64,000 bases of DNA. Source: Setoptus koraiensis (lineage: Eukaryota > Arthropoda). The notes under the pieces are model-generated. The model was given only the letters and a program-made list of their open reading frames with translations. It was not told where the DNA came from and did no database searches. Positions 10,301 to 23,021 of this stretch are shown in pieces; position 1 is the stretch's first letter; each line of letters opens with the position of its first letter. The translations under genes were made by a program, and so were the position numbers. The stretch covers positions 5,022,001-5,086,000 of the forward strand of contig CM106585.1 of the NCBI GenBank assembly GCA_048013815.1. The letters are read 5' to 3'.

Positions 10301-12995
10301 GTCGCGCATAAATCATATCTGGCAACCAGAATGGCTATGGTCACTTGATATAATTTATGCGCGGCATTTATGAGATGCGGCGTTGGTTGGTTGCTCGGAC
10401 ACTCGCGGCCGCTCTGTGGGCCGGTGATTGATGGCGGCCTCATTGTGTTTAATAGGCGATCGCACCCAGTGGAAGCGCATGAAACAACAACACGACGAAA
10501 AAACACGATACGAGTATATCGTGGGCGCTAAGTAGCGCCGTTATTGATTCCGTTATTGACTTGGCCGTCGCTTTGATCATTGTCGCCTGTCGATCATGCA
10601 TAATAACATGACAATGGCCCGCTACCCGACAATGGGGTCAGCGGTGGCAATAACGGGCCGCCGATGGGCACCGTCACTAACTAGCGCTCACGACTTTCTC
10701 GCCGGCGCGTCTCATTAGTGGTCAATGAGCGGCCACAGTCGGCGCGGTGCGGTGCGGTGCGGTGCGGCACGGCCTGGCCGCGTCTTGTGCTGGCTGACCA
10801 GTGGCCGAACAGTGGACCGCGGACAGTAGGGCCCGTGACAGGTAACGACAGTGTCGGCGAGCGTTTCGCTTTACTTTGCGCCCGATTTCCAGCTGGCGGC
10901 GGCCCAAGTCGTGTGTTTCGGAGTGGCCGACTCGACAGCGACACCAACATCAAAGCCGGCCGAACCGACACCCGTTGTCCGGCTGCTCGTGGTGGCCCGC
11001 GCGGCGCGGGTATTTTTCGGCGCTGACAGTGGCGCCCTCGGGTATTTTTGGCGCTGACACGGGCCGGGTACTCACCTCCGTGGACACGCCCGAGGCCGAA
11101 AACGAGTTGAGGCAAATGATGAAGCCCGTGTAGAGATACATGGTCCAAGTGGCGAAATTGAGCCAAAAGTCAAAGTCAACAAAGAACAAATTGTACATGC
11201 AATAACAGTGGCCAGGTATGTAGGTGAAGTAGGTGAAAAAGATGAGATATTGCCAAAAGTCGTTGCTTTCGTCCAGCAGCTCGCACGCCTCGTTGTGCTC
11301 CAAATAGAGCGCGGTAATCTTGCGCGATTGATTAGAAGATTTTGTGGTTTCACTCTCGGCCAGACTCTCTATGATCTTGGCGATCCTCTGAAAGCGAGCG
11401 CGCATTATCGAGCAGATAACGTTGAAATATAGCGACGCGTACACGCACGTGCACGTCGAAAACAGGGCCCACAGCATGTTGTAAATGATCCAAATGATGA
11501 TGTAAATGCGCTCGGTTTGGGCCGCGTCCGCGTCCAGCTCTATGCCCATCATGGCAAAGTAAATGTGACACCCCAGGCCCCCTGTGACGGCCATGCTGAC
11601 CAGTGTGGCAATGGCGCAGTTGACGTTTAGCCGGCGCGAATGATCGGCCACCGACGGCTTAAAGGCGTTCTTTAGCTGTATCAAATAGTCCTTGCTGGAA
11701 TAGAAGGGCACCAGCCAATTGGTGCTGGCCGCATTTCTAATGAACACCATCGATATGGCGGCCGACTGGATGCTCAAGCAAAGCGCCGGTATCAGGTAAT
11801 AGAGGCGACTCTTGCCCAAATAGTAAAAGTCCAGCAGTATCATGGATTTTTCGTTTGCCAAAAAAATGGCCGAGCCCGTGCGAAACACCGCCGACCACAG
11901 GAACAGGCACACCAGCCGGCAGTATATTTGTTTTATGATGAGAAACAATCGCGATCCGTACTGATAATAATGATTGTCAATGATCAATTTCGCCTGGCTG
12001 CCCGCGCTCTTCGAAATGTCGCTGCCCTGCGAGCTCGACTCCACCGAATCGTCATTTTTGCCGCCCCCGCCCCCGCTTATGGTGCTGATGCCCGCCTGCT
12101 CCGTACCCCCGCCAAACTGGTGCGCTGTGAGCGGGTTGAGCGGGTTGCTGTTCTTGGCGCTCGTGCCCGTGCTGCCCGGCGACGTTATGATGTTGTAGGG
12201 CGAGCCTGGCGTTGCGCTCTTTATGTTGATGGGGTCCTCTTCGAACTCCTCGGTGTTCTTTTTGAGCGTTCGCTCCGCTTGCATTGTGCGCGAATCTGAC
12301 GGTATCATGCCGAACAGCATGAAGGGATAATCGAAGGGCATCACATTTTGTCTCGTTATGAGCGACCACTCCTCGTTGGTGACGTCCTCATAGGTGGGCA
12401 GTTCGTCCTTGTTGCCGGCGCCCGCGCCGCTTATGTACGGGCCGCCGTCCGCTTTGCCCGCCTGAGCGCCCGTCATCTTTTTGCCGCCGGCCGTTTGCTT
12501 CAGCTGGCCAACCGCTTGGCCGCCCGGGCCCGTTTCCGTTTGCGGCAAGCGGGACATCGAATTGAAAATGTTGTCGCTAGAGAAGGTTGAATCGTTTCCG
12601 GGCGAATCAGTGCCATCGTTTGACATGTACAAATTGTAACTGGCCAGCTTGCGCTGATTGAGCTGCTTGCCGTTGTTGTTGTTGTCTGCGCCAATAATGT
12701 TGTTGCTGGCAACATTTGAATTATCTTGCTGATTGCCCGATTGTTGTGTTCTGTTAAATTGATAATGCTGATAACCGCTCAAATTCATGGTCTGCAATTG
12801 GTCTTGCTGCTGCTGCGCGGGTTGCTTGCCGTTCATTAGCGAGGCCAGGGTGCCCTGGGCGGTGGGCTGTCGGGCCGTCTGGTCGGTGACGGGCGACACC
12901 AGTTTGCCCGACTGGCTGCTAGAGTCGGGGCCCGTCGACGAGCCGCTCGACGAGCTCGACCTGAATGTGTAGTTCACTTTGTCGTCGCCCTTCAT
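7385..12995 (-). CDS. Gustatory-receptor-like seven-transmembrane protein, four exons
   Basis: My spliced model: exon 1 12995-11076, exon 2 9643-9575, exon 3 9141-9052, exon 4 7600-7385; 764 residues. All introns are GT-AG (GTGAGT, GTGAGT, GTAAGT donors) and all are phase 0. Three phase-0 introns before TM7 are a hallmark of the arthropod GR/OR superfamily. Exon 1 supplies a disordered N-terminus of about 345 residues rich in S, G, N, Q and T, then six membrane segments (about 358-372, 398-420, 457-482, 497-527, 580-608, 610-632). The loop LYLEHNEACELLDESNDFW resembles the conserved GR segment. Exons 2-3 give LIQLPVEVEVN and FLHRVRGLTIGYSCYDLFAVT, close to the family pattern. Exon 4 gives SYFLIVADF, a diverged TYhhhhhQF motif, and a tail of about 50 residues rich in A, T, S and V. 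The frame is open upstream of 12995 but that is the first in-frame ATG. The exon 3 acceptor has a weak pyrimidine tract. Expected role: ligand-gated cation channel of chemosensory cells; ligand unknown. Confidence 0.8.
7601..9051 (-). other. Intron 3 of the gustatory-receptor-like gene
   Basis: 1451 bases between GTAAGT and TTTAG, containing a 23-bp tandem repeat at 8160-8227. I see no separate gene in it. Confidence 0.65.
8160..8227. repeat. 23-bp tandem repeat, three units
   Basis: Three units of GCCAACAACCGCTGTCAAAA plus a short end, inside intron 3 of the receptor gene. Confidence 0.85.
9142..9574 (-). other. Intron 2 of the gustatory-receptor-like gene
   Basis: 433 bases, GTGAGT to AAG. 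It contains the 10-bp array at 9224-9309. Confidence 0.65.
9224..9309. repeat. 10-bp tandem repeat TGGTCAGTAG
   Basis: About nine nearly perfect ten-base units with no spacer, inside intron 2 of the receptor gene. Confidence 0.92.
9644..11075 (-). other. Intron 1 of the gustatory-receptor-like gene
   Basis: 1432 bases, GTGAGT to CCCAG. It has irregular TTTCGGCAC/TTTTCAGCGC repeats (9720-9905), a short GA run (10111-10128) and a GCGGT pentamer array (10741-10775). ORFs over these repeats are not genes. Confidence 0.65.
10741..10775. repeat. GCGGT pentanucleotide array
   Basis: About five units of GCGGT in intron 1 of the receptor gene. Confidence 0.8.
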
Positions 12996-13032
12996 TACGT
13001 CTGCTACGTTCACTATTTTGTCGGATGCGACC

Positions 13033-13106
13033 GATACTCGGTGCGGATACTCGGTGCGGACACTCGGTGCGGATACTCGGTGCGGGTGCGGGTGCGGATG
13101 CGGATA
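13033..13106. repeat. 13-bp tandem repeat GATACTCGGTGCG
   Basis: Four 13-base units then decaying GGTGCG hexamers, just upstream of the receptor gene start. It could sit in its promoter or 5' leader. Confidence 0.85.
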
Positions 13107-13199
13107 GTTGGTGCTGCGCGGGCTGCGGTCAGGCTAAAACTGGGCCCGGCACATTGTTGCCAGAGTCACAAATGCGCGATTGATGAGCACTGTCAGCGG

Positions 13200-13263
13200 T
13201 GAAAATCTGCGAAAGTCTGCGAAAGTCTGCGAAAATCTGTGAAAGTCTGTGAAAATCTGTGAG
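13200..13263. repeat. 11-bp tandem repeat GAAAATCTGCG
   Basis: Six 11-base units (GAAARTCTGYG). Confidence 0.88.
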
Positions 13264-14881
13264 AATTGTCGCGGAATGTTTCGGATTGTTTCGGGTTTTT
13301 CCAGCTTTTCGTCTCCGCGCGGAGATTTTATTTCGGTGAGGTTCGGAAATTTCTATGATGAACGATGTTTTGCTTGGTGTTGTGTTGCTGCGATTTTCGT
13401 ATTGCTATGCCGACTAGTATCGCTGCGGTTATGCTGACGTGAGTTATATTGTGAGATATATCGAGCGAGCTATGTGCTAATGAGCGCTAATGAGCGGATA
13501 TTCGAGGCCCGCGGGATCAATGCTGCTTCAAGATTTCGCTCGTCCGCTTGTTGGCATGACGACCCCAGAGGCCCGAACAAGACACGCTAGCTGCACCGGC
13601 TAACCGTTGGCGGACACCAACGGCAAACAAGCTGGCGAATAAATAAGTTTTGTAATGATCGCGTGTGTAAATATTGGCCACCAATATAGCAGTTTTATCC
13701 AAATATACATGTAGCTTTATGCGACGCTCGCAGCGACGTTATGAGTGCGCTGGGGTCAGTGATTAACAATGAGGAGCAGCCACAAAAATTGGCAAGCTTC
13801 GTTTCGGGCCAATGGCGTACGATGGCCAACAAGTCACGAGACGAATCTTCCCTGTGTGTGTTGCGCAAATTTTCAAATTTGTTCAAATTCGAATGTGGGG
13901 CCCATCCGGCCCAGATCCCCTAACTCGCCGCTGGCTCGTATATCCGCCGTGTGTGTGTGTGTGTGTGCGATATTGGCCGATGTTTAATTTATGCCACTGT
14001 CGTGACCGTGATCATTTGGGCTGCTCACTCAGGGCCCCCACTCGCTGCCAATATCTTTTTGCCAATATCTGCTGTACGGCAATTGGCGTTGTTGCAAACG
14101 CTTATCTTGTCACGTGTCTCACTTGACACGCGCACCTTCGTGAAGACACAACTTGGCCAAGTGAACAGCCAACGGGAGACAAAATAGAGGCCCGTCGAGC
14201 CAGTTTCCATAGTGACCAGCGCATTTGCGAGTCGTTTGCAATTGTTTGAAATTAGCTCAACGCAACAGCCACATAGCCTATGTCACATAGCCTATGTGAC
14301 TGCCCTTGTGAAAATACTCACAAGTGCGCAGTGAGTATTTTCTTGGAATATTTCTCACCATATCCGATATGGCGTATCGCAGCGCGGATAAACAGATAGT
14401 TGTGGTGCCCCCTGTCTGAGGGCACAGCAAACTATCAAACTGCAAACTGTTCAGTGCGACTTTTTGGTGGCCACAAGGGCACCATGAGGGTATTGCGTCG
14501 CCAGTATACAAATGTGAGCAAGTTTACAAGTGAGCTATTCGACGAGTGGGGCGCTTGCGTGAGCTCGCATATGTTGCTAAATTTACATTTTCCACAGTTT
14601 CACTGGCAAACAATTTCAACGGGCCTCTCCGGTTTTCCGGCCGAAATTGATTTTCGTGCCGAAAATGGCGCCGCGATGCGCACGTCGCGGTCAGTGTGCG
14701 CCGCTACGATTTAAGTTAGTCGCCGATAAGTTATCGGCGATAACACGACAACATGACAATGTTGCCAGACCTTAATTGCCTCACTGCCAGACATAACGGC
14801 ATCGTCGGACATTGAGATATCACGATTGAGATGCGACGCGCCGGGCATTGAGATGTGCCCGTTGGCGCACTCATCTTCATA

Positions 14882-14950
14882 ATGTTCTCATGTTCATTAT
14901 GCTCATCGTGTTCATCATGTTCATCGTGTTCATTATGGTCATCGCGTTCG
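14882..14950. repeat. Imperfect CATCGTGTT-type tandem repeat
   Basis: Six to seven imperfect units of 9-12 bases built on TTCATCRTG. Confidence 0.7.
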
Positions 14951-14975
14951 GCCGACGGCCACAGGCAAACGGCTG

Positions 14976-15035
14976 AAAATTAAACAGAAAATTAAACAGA
15001 AAATTAAGCCAAAAATTAAACAGAAAATCAAACCG
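14976..15035. repeat. 12-bp tandem repeat AAAATTAAACAG
   Basis: Five 12-base units with few changes. Confidence 0.88.
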
Positions 15036-16096
15036 AAAATGGAGACAAACAAAACTGAGACAGTGCGAGCGGCCGGGCGAGTTGCTTGAATGAACCCTCG
15101 GCGGCTTTCATTCATTCGGCGGCGACGCCGGTGAATGGGCGCTCGCGAGTTGCAACGGGCCGAAGTGTCCTATGCGAGCGGCTCTTCGGGCCTTTCGGAC
15201 ATTCCCACATCCAGCGAACGGCGCGGCGAGCAAGCGAAAGATTTATGCATCGCCGTCCAGTGGCTGCCATTCTCAATGGCGCCCATTGTGGAATTGCGCT
15301 CGAGCTGCGGCGCTGAGCACGGCGATTTCGAGCCGGCGTTAGATCGAGAGCGCCGAGCAGGAATAATCATTAGTGGCATCATTAGCAGTATTGTCGTCTG
15401 TGGGCAGCAAGTGCCGCTCACCTGAGCGGCCGCACAGAAAACAAGTTGTTATTAGCAGCGCTCGCTTCGAAGGGTGTCGGGGTGTTCGAATTCGAAGTTC
15501 GCAGACCAAAGTTCGCGGATGGCGGTTCGCAGTTCGCAATTCGGACGGCGCGGTCGGCTCACAACAAAGCGCACCAATCGGCGGCCTGCACAGAACGGAA
15601 CAACGGAAACTGCCCTCTAATGATTGTGTTGACTAATAAAATATAATAATTCATATCAACCGCCGCTGACCATAGTGCGCCACCGCGGCCCGTGGCGCGG
15701 CCGCAGCGGTCAGCTGCAACTAGGCCGCTGTGGCCACTGCAACTAAGGCCACTGCAACTCAGGCCGCTGCGGCCACTATGGTCAGCCGCGGCACTGCTAG
15801 GGCTGCTGATTAGGGCCAGAGTTGACGGCGGCCGCGGCTTCTCCTTTGTCGGTAATGCGCCTCGGCCAGCGGCTGACCAGTGGCCGAAGTGGCCACTGGC
15901 CGGCCAGCGACGACGCCTAATGGCGATGCGCCGGCCGAGCCGACGACCAAGCACCCACGACTCGTCCGCCGCTCACTTAACAACAATTGAGATTGATGGG
16001 CGCCCGTGTCTCACGTGTCCCGAGCGCGGCTTCTTGTGCCGGCCGGCGGCCGGCCGGCGATCACCGGCGATTAGCGCTGACGGGCCGCCAGTCCGT

Positions 16097-16134
16097 ATGC
16101 CAGTTCATATGCCAGTTCATATGCCAGTTCATAT
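16097..16134. repeat. 12-bp tandem repeat ATGCCAGTTCAT
   Basis: Three perfect units. Confidence 0.85.
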
Positions 16135-16533
16135 GCAATGTTCATAATTACCGGCCGGTGCCGATGCAACTGGCCGCTGGCCGCATAAAATAATGGCGAA
16201 ATACCGGTAATTTCGTGTCGCCCGTCGCCCAATGCTGCCAGGCTAAGCGCCGCTCGGCGACGAGTGGCACAATAATAATAAAAAGCGGACGATTGTTGCG
16301 CCGTCGCAACATAATTGCATCAAGTGTCTATGCGAGCCGGCGAGCAAATTAATTGAGCCGCTCGCATAATAATCGCCGGCCCACTCACTGGCCGCTGGCA
16401 GTGGGCCAATTAGGCACAGAGCCGATGCCTAATTAGTTATTGATTATCATCTCGGCCGAGAGAGCGACAGTCACGACGCTGACCGGCGCACCGAATGCCG
16501 CAAATATCTGCAGCAAATATGCGCATAATGCCA

Positions 16534-16593
16534 GTCATTTCGGCCGTCATTTCGGCCGTCATTTCGGCCGTCATTTCGGCCGTCATTTCGGCC
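16534..16593. repeat. 12-bp tandem repeat GTCATTTCGGCC
   Basis: Five perfect units. The TTTCGGCC core is the reverse complement of the GGCCGAAA core in the 14-bp arrays at 0.7 and 4.6 kb. Confidence 0.92.
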
Positions 16594-18645
16594 AGCGCAA
16601 CTTGAGTGATTTACCGTTACCGCTTGCGGCCGCATAACTGAAAACATGATACAGTTTTCGGTGCATATGCTGCTGTCGTGCGCATACAAACATCGGGCCA
16701 ACAATGCACCGCGACTTGCGACAACTTTGGCGACAAGAGACGCAACAGAACACACTTGTCGTTTCTGGGATAATCCTGGCCGCCGTGCTCAGACGCAAGC
16801 GACGATTTCGGCCGTCCCGTCGATTTCGACGATTTCGGCCACTGCGGCCACTGCGGCTGTCTCGACGATTTCGGCGATTTCGGCCACTTGGACGATCTCG
16901 ACGATTCGGCCGCTTCGAGGATTCGGCCACTGCGGCCACTGCGGCCGCTGCCGCAAATGGCGCATTCGAGCGGCGGCGTGCATATCGATCGGTGGCATGC
17001 ACTTATGCCACTCATGACAGCGCCAGCGACGATGCGCCAGATAAGAGAGTGACAGTCTGAGAATGTGAGCCGGTAAGTGGCCGCAAGTGGACAAATAATG
17101 CACATAATGATATGATAATAATGGCATGCTAATTGAGCGCCTCCACTGAGACACTTGTTGCGCCTGCTTGTTGAGCTCTGGCCGCTCGGCTCGACGGCCG
17201 ACGAGTCTCAACATGATGCTGCTGTCAAATGTTGATCCCACCAGTCGCAGCATTATTTTTAGATACTATTAGACTTCGGCGATAATGATCTCGTCGGGTT
17301 TGTTGGCTCGGCCTGCGCCGTGTCGCGCCAGTGAGTGAGTATATCCAATAATAGTTATCCAATAGTGTATAATTTTAATATACTGATTCTCGCCTAGATA
17401 CAGCCCATACATTCGGGCTGCTTGTGGCGCTGCATCCAAGTGGCACAATAAACTGGCGCGACACTTGTGGCCAGCGATTAGCTGGCAGCGTCCATTGGCA
17501 TTAGTAGGCACTGGTGGCACAGTATGCGACGTTTTGACAAGATCATTTAGACAAACATAAGTTATTTCGGCCAGTGTTAGTGTCTGCGAATGATGAATAT
17601 ATGGACTCTATTTGTGTCAACTCGGTCGAAATCGGAGTCTCATAATTAGCGCGACACACACACCGAGTCTGACGGCCTGTGGCGACCGGCCAAACAAACG
17701 GGCAGCGATTTTCCGCGACGATTTTTCGCGATTTTCCGCGACGATTTTCTACGAAAAACCGCAATTTTCCGCGACAATTTTCCACGAAAACTTTCCACGA
17801 AAAACCGCAAATTTGCGCGACAAATCGCGAACTGGCCACAATGTGCGCGCAATTGTGCCCAGTTTGCGATTTGTCGTGCAAATTTGCAATTTGCAATTTC
17901 CATTTCCGATTGACATCCGAGCGCATCACTCATACAGCATGAGTCATGCTGCATGATTCGTACCGACGCTAATAGCGCAGTTATCGGACGCACATCACCT
18001 GTTATGTGTCACCTGAGTTGCGTCACCATTACATAACCGCATACACACTTTGCTAGTATATACTAGTGTATAAATGCAACGCAGATGCCCGCTGTGAGTG
18101 GCTTCGTACGTTTATTTGGTGCGTCGTTTAGTGCGCTGCGTCGAACGCCACATCAGGCAACAACAACAAGTGGCCTGTCATCGCTGTTATCTTGCGCAAC
18201 CATTTTATCCACATGTGGCCGCAACAAGTTGTTGCGATAATAATAATACTATCACTACGACGCCGCCGGAATGTATGGCGCTGACCGAGCTGTCGGACGC
18301 TGGAGACGCTGCCGTTGCCGTGCCGGCGCTGGGCGAGCGTTGAACAAACATGCGCTATGTCGTTGCATCTTGCAACTAGTCGGAGGCGAGAGTTTGCGGC
18401 CACTTTCGAGCGCCGACCGGCCCTTCGGACAACCGGCCCTTCGGAGAACCGGCCCGCGTGGGTCGGCGTCGGCCGGCTACGGCCGGCGACCCCTGCGACA
18501 GGGCTCTCGTTTGGGCCGGCACGGCCGCTCCGAACGCTCCGAAAAGCGCGGCCCGTTCGCCGGACAGCACGAGCGCGCAACATGGCGCGCCGGGCGCGCC
18601 TGAGCACGGGAGCCCCGCATGTTCGAGAGCTCTCCACGACTCTCC

Positions 18646-18715
18646 GGTCGAAATTCGCTGTCCAGTCGAAATTCGCTGTCCAGTCGGGATTCGCTGTCCA
18701 GTCGGGATTCGCTGC
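18646..18715. repeat. 18-bp tandem repeat, four units
   Basis: Units GTCGRRATTCGCTGTCCA. The period is a multiple of three, so frames stay open on both strands (for example a NxDWTA repeat on minus); no gene is inferred. Confidence 0.85.
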
Positions 18716-19687
18716 CAAAATGAACACAAGTCAGGCGGGTTCACCTGTGAGAGCGCAAGTCGAGTGGCCGCCCACTGGTTCCGCCGCAGCACCGATCATA
18801 TATCACGGGCAGCGCACAGTTGTGTCTATTCGTCAAGTTCGTTCAATCGTCTGCTCGTGCAAAACGCCGCCGCTGGCCACTTGATGATTTCGATGAAATT
18901 CGATATGCGAATAGTGGGCGCAATTGTGTTTCGCGTTCGAATTTTGTCGAGTAATATTCGACGTTCGAATATTCGACGAATATGCACACTTCGAACGCGA
19001 GAACGCGAAAATATTCGCGTCCAAGTCATCGTGTAAAAGTGTGCGAATATTCAAATGGAGGGCATGTAAGACATGCCTCATAATGTTGTTCTCTTGTACT
19101 TGTGATAATGTTCTCGCGATCGCAAGAACACACGAGCGCTCGTGCCCAGCAGACGGCCGACGAGTATGATATTCGCCTCATCGTTGCCAAGTGGAGCTCA
19201 TTAATTGTTTAAACCAGAAATCAGAAACGAGAAACGAGCAGCAGTGTAAAAGTCAACACTTATCACGGCCGTCGACTGTTGCTCATGTTGCTCGCTGTTA
19301 TTTCTGGCTGACCGACGCGACTCACCAGCCGTCGCTCGTGCCCCCCGATGCACATCTCATATGCATCGCATGTACGCATCCCTCTGGAGCCCGCAACAAT
19401 CAACGGGTGGTCACCAATGCGCCACTAATCTGCCGCCGCAAGTCACCTTGATTTAATGCATGTTAAATCAACCGCTCACTGCAGCGCCGAACTCGAACCG
19501 TGGGTGCACGCCACCCAAATCAGATCCGAGTCAGACCCGAATCAGACCCGAATCAGACCGAAACCGGAGCGAGCAACAACAACAACAACACGTCGCAATT
19601 GTGTTGTGGCGCCACCGATCGCCCCATGTATGCAAACACTGTGACTGGCGATGTTTCCATTGGGGCCTGACGCTGAGCAGCCGACAC

Positions 19688-19790
19688 CGGACAACCGACA
19701 CCGCACAACTGACAACTGACACTGGTCAGCTGACGCCGACAACTGGCACTGGACAACTGACATCGGACAACTGACATCGGACAACTGACA
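19688..19790. repeat. ACAACTGACATCGG-type imperfect tandem repeat
   Basis: Seven or so imperfect 11-14 base units built on ACAACTGACA. Confidence 0.75.
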
Positions 19791-20740
19791 GGACGAGCGC
19801 GCGCTTTGTCGCGATCGCAACTGAGGTTGCGGGCCGAAATTGCGGCCCGATTGAGAGATTTATTGTCGTGTGTTGTTTTGTGCGATAGAGTCAAGTCAAA
19901 TCAGATCAGATCAAGCTGAGCCAAACGAAACCAGGTCACACCGATCATTGTTGTTTGTTAATGAAGTCAGTGGGCAAAGTTGTCGCTGTCGATGGGCCCA
20001 TCGACAGCGACAAACACACAAAAGCGTTAAATAATAGACTCTTCAAACACTTCAAATGATGCGCTTAATGTCTCGGTAGCACCCATTTGAGCAAACAACA
20101 AATGCAACCTATTTTATCCGCTGACAATCTTGTATCTTGTCATGTTGGTCGTTTGTGTTGGTGCTGCTGTCGTGGTTGCTGTGGTCACTCGTAAATGGAG
20201 CCCATTGTTTGTTAATGAGTGCCGGATTCCTGCCACGGCCACAACACCGACAACAACACCGACAACAACGCCGACAACAACATCGCCGCTTGTGCGCCAA
20301 ATTAAGGGTGTTCCAATGTCCACCAATGGTCGCTGTTGGTCATCATTTATCTTGTCACGTTGGCAACATTCAATGGCATGTTGCAACAGCAACAACAACA
20401 GCAACAGCAACAACAACGACGGCAACGATACCACAGGATACGCCAATGCCCCTCGTGTTATTATTCGCTTCTTCGGACGATCATGATTTTTCATTTTATA
20501 CCAAATAAACCGAATAAATAAACAGTCTGCAAATAATATCATCTGATATAGATATTTACTACTTCCTCGATATATCAGTGACAAGTAGGTAAACAAACAC
20601 ACTTTGGCATTGTGTCGCTGAATTCCGGCATTTGCATTTCGCAAACTCTTCAACTCGAGAGGCGATTTCTCTCGCTCGCAGCTCGCTTCCATTCGAGCTT
20701 CCACGGACAAAACAAATAATCAACGGACGACACTCATGTG

Positions 20741-20778
20741 TCGAAGCTGAATATATCCGCCGATATATTCAGCTTCGA
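20741..20778. repeat. Perfect 17-bp hairpin
   Basis: Arm TCGAAGCTGAATATATC, a four-base loop CGCC, then the exact reverse complement. Confidence 0.9.
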
Positions 20779-21812
20779 TATATATATTCGCTTTATAGTG
20801 TCTGTCACCAGAGAAACAGAAACGTTTCGTTTCGTTTTTAGCTCATTCATTGATGCTTTCATAATACACAATAATACACAATTATAATATGCGCGTGGCG
20901 CAGCTTCAAACTGCACTATGCAAACAACGACCTCAAATGATTAAACTATTTGGTTATCTGCTGATTATTTGATCAACATTGAATATATCCAATTATGTGC
21001 GCGCGCCGGTGCCAGCAAAATAGTATTGATTACACACTATTTTGCCTGCGAATCGAGTCAATCGAGCTCCAAGAAACGCACCGAGAGTTTGAAATAACTC
21101 TCGAGCAAACAATAACTGCTTGATGGCTGCAATTGGTTAACTTCATTCTGGGTGCCTCTATTTCAACCTTCATAGCTGCAACGAAATTTTGATGGACAGC
21201 GGCTAGAAATTGTTGAAATGCTGCTTTTATTATTATATTATGATGCAGCAGTGAACGGAGCCGTCGATGAAAGAAGCAGCAAAGAATTTGATTGATGCAT
21301 TCTAATCGCGCATCAGGTCGCTAAATAAACATCAAAATAGTTAGCTATTCTAATTAGATTTCTTCTTTATTTTTCAAGCGGTCCTCCGCGCCCGTACACG
21401 ACGCGCTGCCCGACAACAATAAATATGGTCCACAATCTGGTTCAATTATAACTGGTAATAGTTAAGTGGGTGGCCTCTCGCTATTGTGTTCGCAAGTTGG
21501 CACAATGGCAACACTCGAACTCGCTTTCCATTCGAAACTAATTTGAATATATGCACATTATTGTATGTATTATTCAGCAATCATGAATGTAACACTGCCA
21601 TAATCTGTGCTCTATGACCATGTTGCCATTATTTCAGTGCCAGGTATCCACGCTCAAACACTCGGTGTGGTTTGGGCCGAAAAAAGAAGAAGAATAACCT
21701 TTTTGTGAACAGTTTAGTCTTTGATGACAGACAAAAAAGTTTTTTTCACAAAAATGTTCACAAAAAACCTTTCAAGAGACGCGCCAGAGCACAAGTGGGG
21801 CGACTGTCGAGC

Positions 21813-21837
21813 AACTTTCGCTCCACGAGCGAAAGTT
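21813..21837. repeat. Perfect 11-bp hairpin
   Basis: AACTTTCGCTC, loop CAC, GAGCGAAAGTT. A second hairpin (TGAGGTC/GACCTCA) follows at 21,851-21,869. Confidence 0.88.
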
Positions 21838-22310
21838 TTGGCGCCGCTGATGAGGTCAGCAAGACCTCAGTCATCTGTATTGATCTGGACAAACAAACAA
21901 ATTTCGGCGATCAATGAATGAATTGATTTGAATTTCAATTGTATTCACTTTATTCCTTTGCCGGCCGCCACTAGGTAATATATTGCTAGAGCCACTATGA
22001 AGTTCATAGTATGAAGTGAAGCCACTGAACGATGGGAAAGTTACTGTGGTGATTATGATTGATCAACTAGTTGAGAACATTATTCAAATAGGATTTGCAA
22101 AAGGAAGAAATCAATCATTGTTGGAGGTGGAGAGGACCACCTCGGTGACGAGCATCATCACAGTATCATAGCGATCACCATGTGATGTGACCGATCACAC
22201 GTTACGAAAGAGGCTTCGTCGATGCGATAAAGAGCTGTTTAGGGGACGACGAAAAGGTCATAAACTACCTGAGATTGCGAGAAAAAACAATTAACTTTCG
22301 CATGGAATTT

Positions 22311-22331
22311 CTCTCTCTCTCTCTCTCTCTG
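22311..22331. repeat. CT microsatellite
   Basis: Uninterrupted (CT)10. Confidence 0.95.
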
Positions 22332-22545
22332 CCTCTCTGCTCGCAGCTTCATGGCTACCAAGCGGCCACAGTTGAAATGGATCAGCAGACATAAGGATAA
22401 ATACATAATCAAGGAACAAGAGTCAGCGAACACACGCAGCCAGTTCATTAGCATGCTGCTTAATCATTAATTTTGACGAGAATGGTGATGATAGCAATCA
22501 ATAAAAAGATGCTTCATTACTTCACAGCGAGAATGTTGTTTGCCC

Positions 22546-22620
22546 GTTGCTATTGCCGTTGTTGTTGCTGCCGTTGTTGTTGTTGTTGTTGCTGCCGTTG
22601 TTGTCGTTGTCGTTGTTGCT
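22546..22620. repeat. GTT/GCC/GCT trinucleotide array
   Basis: Compound array of GTTGTTGTTGCTGCC type. Confidence 0.85.
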
Positions 22621-22996
22621 GAAGGCTGAAGGCTGAGATTTGCCCGGTGCGATGGTTAATTATACGTTTTTTCTCGCACTGCCGCTGTCCATCGGTGCGC
22701 CATGCAACGAGAGTGCCGGGCAACTGTTGTTATTATTTATCATTATAATAGGTCACAGAGTGGCGACGGTCCGATATGGCGATGCCAGTGTGAGTGTAGT
22801 TGTACTAAAATATATTGGGAATAAACTAAGCTTGCATATTAAAACGAGGCTTGAATAAATAGCGCGAAGAGCGCTCTTTTTGCAACGAAAACAAGCGCCG
22901 GACCACCGGCCAATCAGTGATAGTGGACATAACAATTATCGATGATGGCTCAATCTTGTGATGATTCAATCAACAATTAATTAGCCAATGACGTTC

Positions 22997-23021
22997 CGTA
23001 AGACATGTTACATGTCTTACG
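22997..23021. repeat. Perfect 11-bp hairpin
   Basis: CGTAAGACATG, loop TTA, CATGTCTTACG. Confidence 0.9.

Noticed and set aside
16471-17253. Overlapping minus-strand ORFs of 94-162 codons
   Set aside because: They overlap each other in different frames over TTTCGGCC-rich repeats; no domain seen.
20114-20710. 198-codon minus-strand ORF with a Leu run
   Set aside because: The Leu run comes from a trinucleotide array and the rest matches no family; the start is not supported.
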